Source: Flavobacteriaceae bacterium (GTDB lineage Bacteria; Bacteroidota; Bacteroidia; Flavobacteriales; Flavobacteriaceae). Taken from it: DNA of 53,921 nt. The stretch is from assembly GCA_002694465.1 (NCBI GenBank), contig NZMG01000002.1, positions 1 to 53,921 of the forward strand, given 5' to 3'. The position numbers and the translations under genes are program-made. This document shows, piece by piece, positions 53,618 to 53,921 of this stretch (positions within the stretch are counted from its first letter, which is position 1; each line of letters opens with the position of its first letter). A model generated the notes under the pieces. The model made no database searches. It was not told the origin of the DNA and worked only from the letters and a program-made list of their open reading frames with translations.

Positions 53618-53921
53618 TTACTGAGTTACATTTCCTAAACTAAAAACACCATTAGCGCCATTTCCACTCATCATGATTTGGGCATTATAATTTGGCATTA
53701 ACATGGTGTATAATTGTGTTAAATCCCAAGTATTTGGGTTTTTGAACCATTCTGCAACGTTCATTTTAACTTCAATATTGGTAGTGTTTCCTATGGTAAC
53801 TTGTCCAAGATTCACCTCAAATGAAGTATCTGTTAATGTTGAAATGATTCCTTGATCGTCTAAATCAACAGCTCTAATGGTATGATATTGATAATTGGTT
53901 TCATCAGGGCTCGATGCGTCT
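53618..53921 (-). CDS. MbnP-like protein, 5' end outside window (partial)
   Basis: The last 100 residues of a gene entering from the right edge; an internal GTG is not a true start because the frame stays open beyond it. The end is beta-rich (VNLGQVTIGNTTNIEVKMNV) followed by the helix WFKNPNTWDLTQLYTMLMP, then the Met-rich QIMMSGNGANGVFSLGNV and a stop. This resembles the C-terminus of MbnP copper-binding proteins, which occur next to MauG/MbnH di-haem enzymes, as here. The identification rests on the context and on a weak sequence match. Confidence 0.6.
   Translation of the reverse strand, partial: DASSPDETNYQYHTIRAVDLDDQGIISTLTDTSFEVNLGQVTIGNTTNIEVKMNVAEWFKNPNTWDLTQLYTMLMPNYNAQIMMSGNGANGVFSLGNVTQ

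Noticed and set aside
1..53921. tRNA or rRNA genes, prophage or transposase genes
   Set aside because: No cloverleaf, rRNA block, integrase, phage structural gene or DDE transposase was recognised by eye; a covariance-model scan would settle the RNA part.

Overview
The window looks like chromosome from a marine-type member of the Flavobacteriaceae (Bacteroidota). It is AT-rich. It encodes families typical of that group (PorP/SprF, gliding-motility/type B sorting C-terminus, DUF6090, DUF2480, DUF5689, DUF3078, TonB-dependent receptors with an N-terminal carboxypeptidase-like domain). Several genes have the Bacteroidota -7 promoter box TAnnTTTG. No rRNA, tRNA, CRISPR or transposase gene was recognised. 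The species assignment is inference.

Left end (1-5062), accessory region. A truncated amidohydrolase, a gene remnant and an acyl carrier protein lie next to a run of five small minus-strand genes (two DUF6090 membrane proteins, a four-helix membrane protein, an unknown 304-aa protein, a lipoprotein). Each gene is followed by an AACAACG-type imperfect palindrome. The three upstream genes (2416-4509) are each bounded by a private 10-bp inverted repeat that starts with GTT and ends with AAC. This is the geometry of integron gene cassettes with attC sites, but the core bases do not follow the classical GTTRRRY rule and no integrase is in the window. Three junctions share a 48-bp leader carrying a -7-like box. 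Beyond the array lie a coiled-coil gene remnant and a 43-bp phased, AT-rich repeat array (4706-4935).

Region 5063-12719: a DUF1275/YoaK membrane protein, a two-domain NTF2-like protein, and a TonB receptor plus DUF5689 lipoprotein divergent from a secreted endonuclease/exonuclease/phosphatase, probably one nutrient-scavenging unit. Region 12276-25228: a small membrane protein, a second TonB receptor, then an aromatic amino-acid catabolic cluster (homogentisate dioxygenase, 4-hydroxyphenylpyruvate dioxygenase, a DUF3108 protein, a tryptophan-dioxygenase-like protein, an M23 lipoprotein). A uvrC-patatin/outer-membrane pair follows.

Region 25339-35333: a tightly coupled plus-strand operon (RimK-type ligase, aspartoacylase-like protein, 5-formyl-THF cyclo-ligase), a PAS histidine kinase, then lspA, a secreted beta-rich protein, a DksA-like protein and ileS. 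The ileS gene carries a GC-rich palindromic repeat inserted in frame. Two small plus-strand genes follow. Region 35390-41648: a type IX secretion trio (large cargo with type B sorting domain, PorP/SprF, OmpA/PD40 protein). Region 41749-45026: a second endonuclease-family protein without a signal peptide, hflX, and a DUF3078 outer-membrane protein.

Right end (45109-53921): a complete Suf iron-sulfur assembly operon, in transcription order sufA, sufB, a lipoprotein, sufC, sufD, sufS, a META-domain lipoprotein, sufE, a DUF59/SufT-like gene and DUF2480. Upstream is a MauG-type di-haem peroxidase lipoprotein and the 3' part of an MbnP-like gene. Most of the window is ordinary flavobacterial core genome. 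The unusual material is in 1-5000 and inside ileS.
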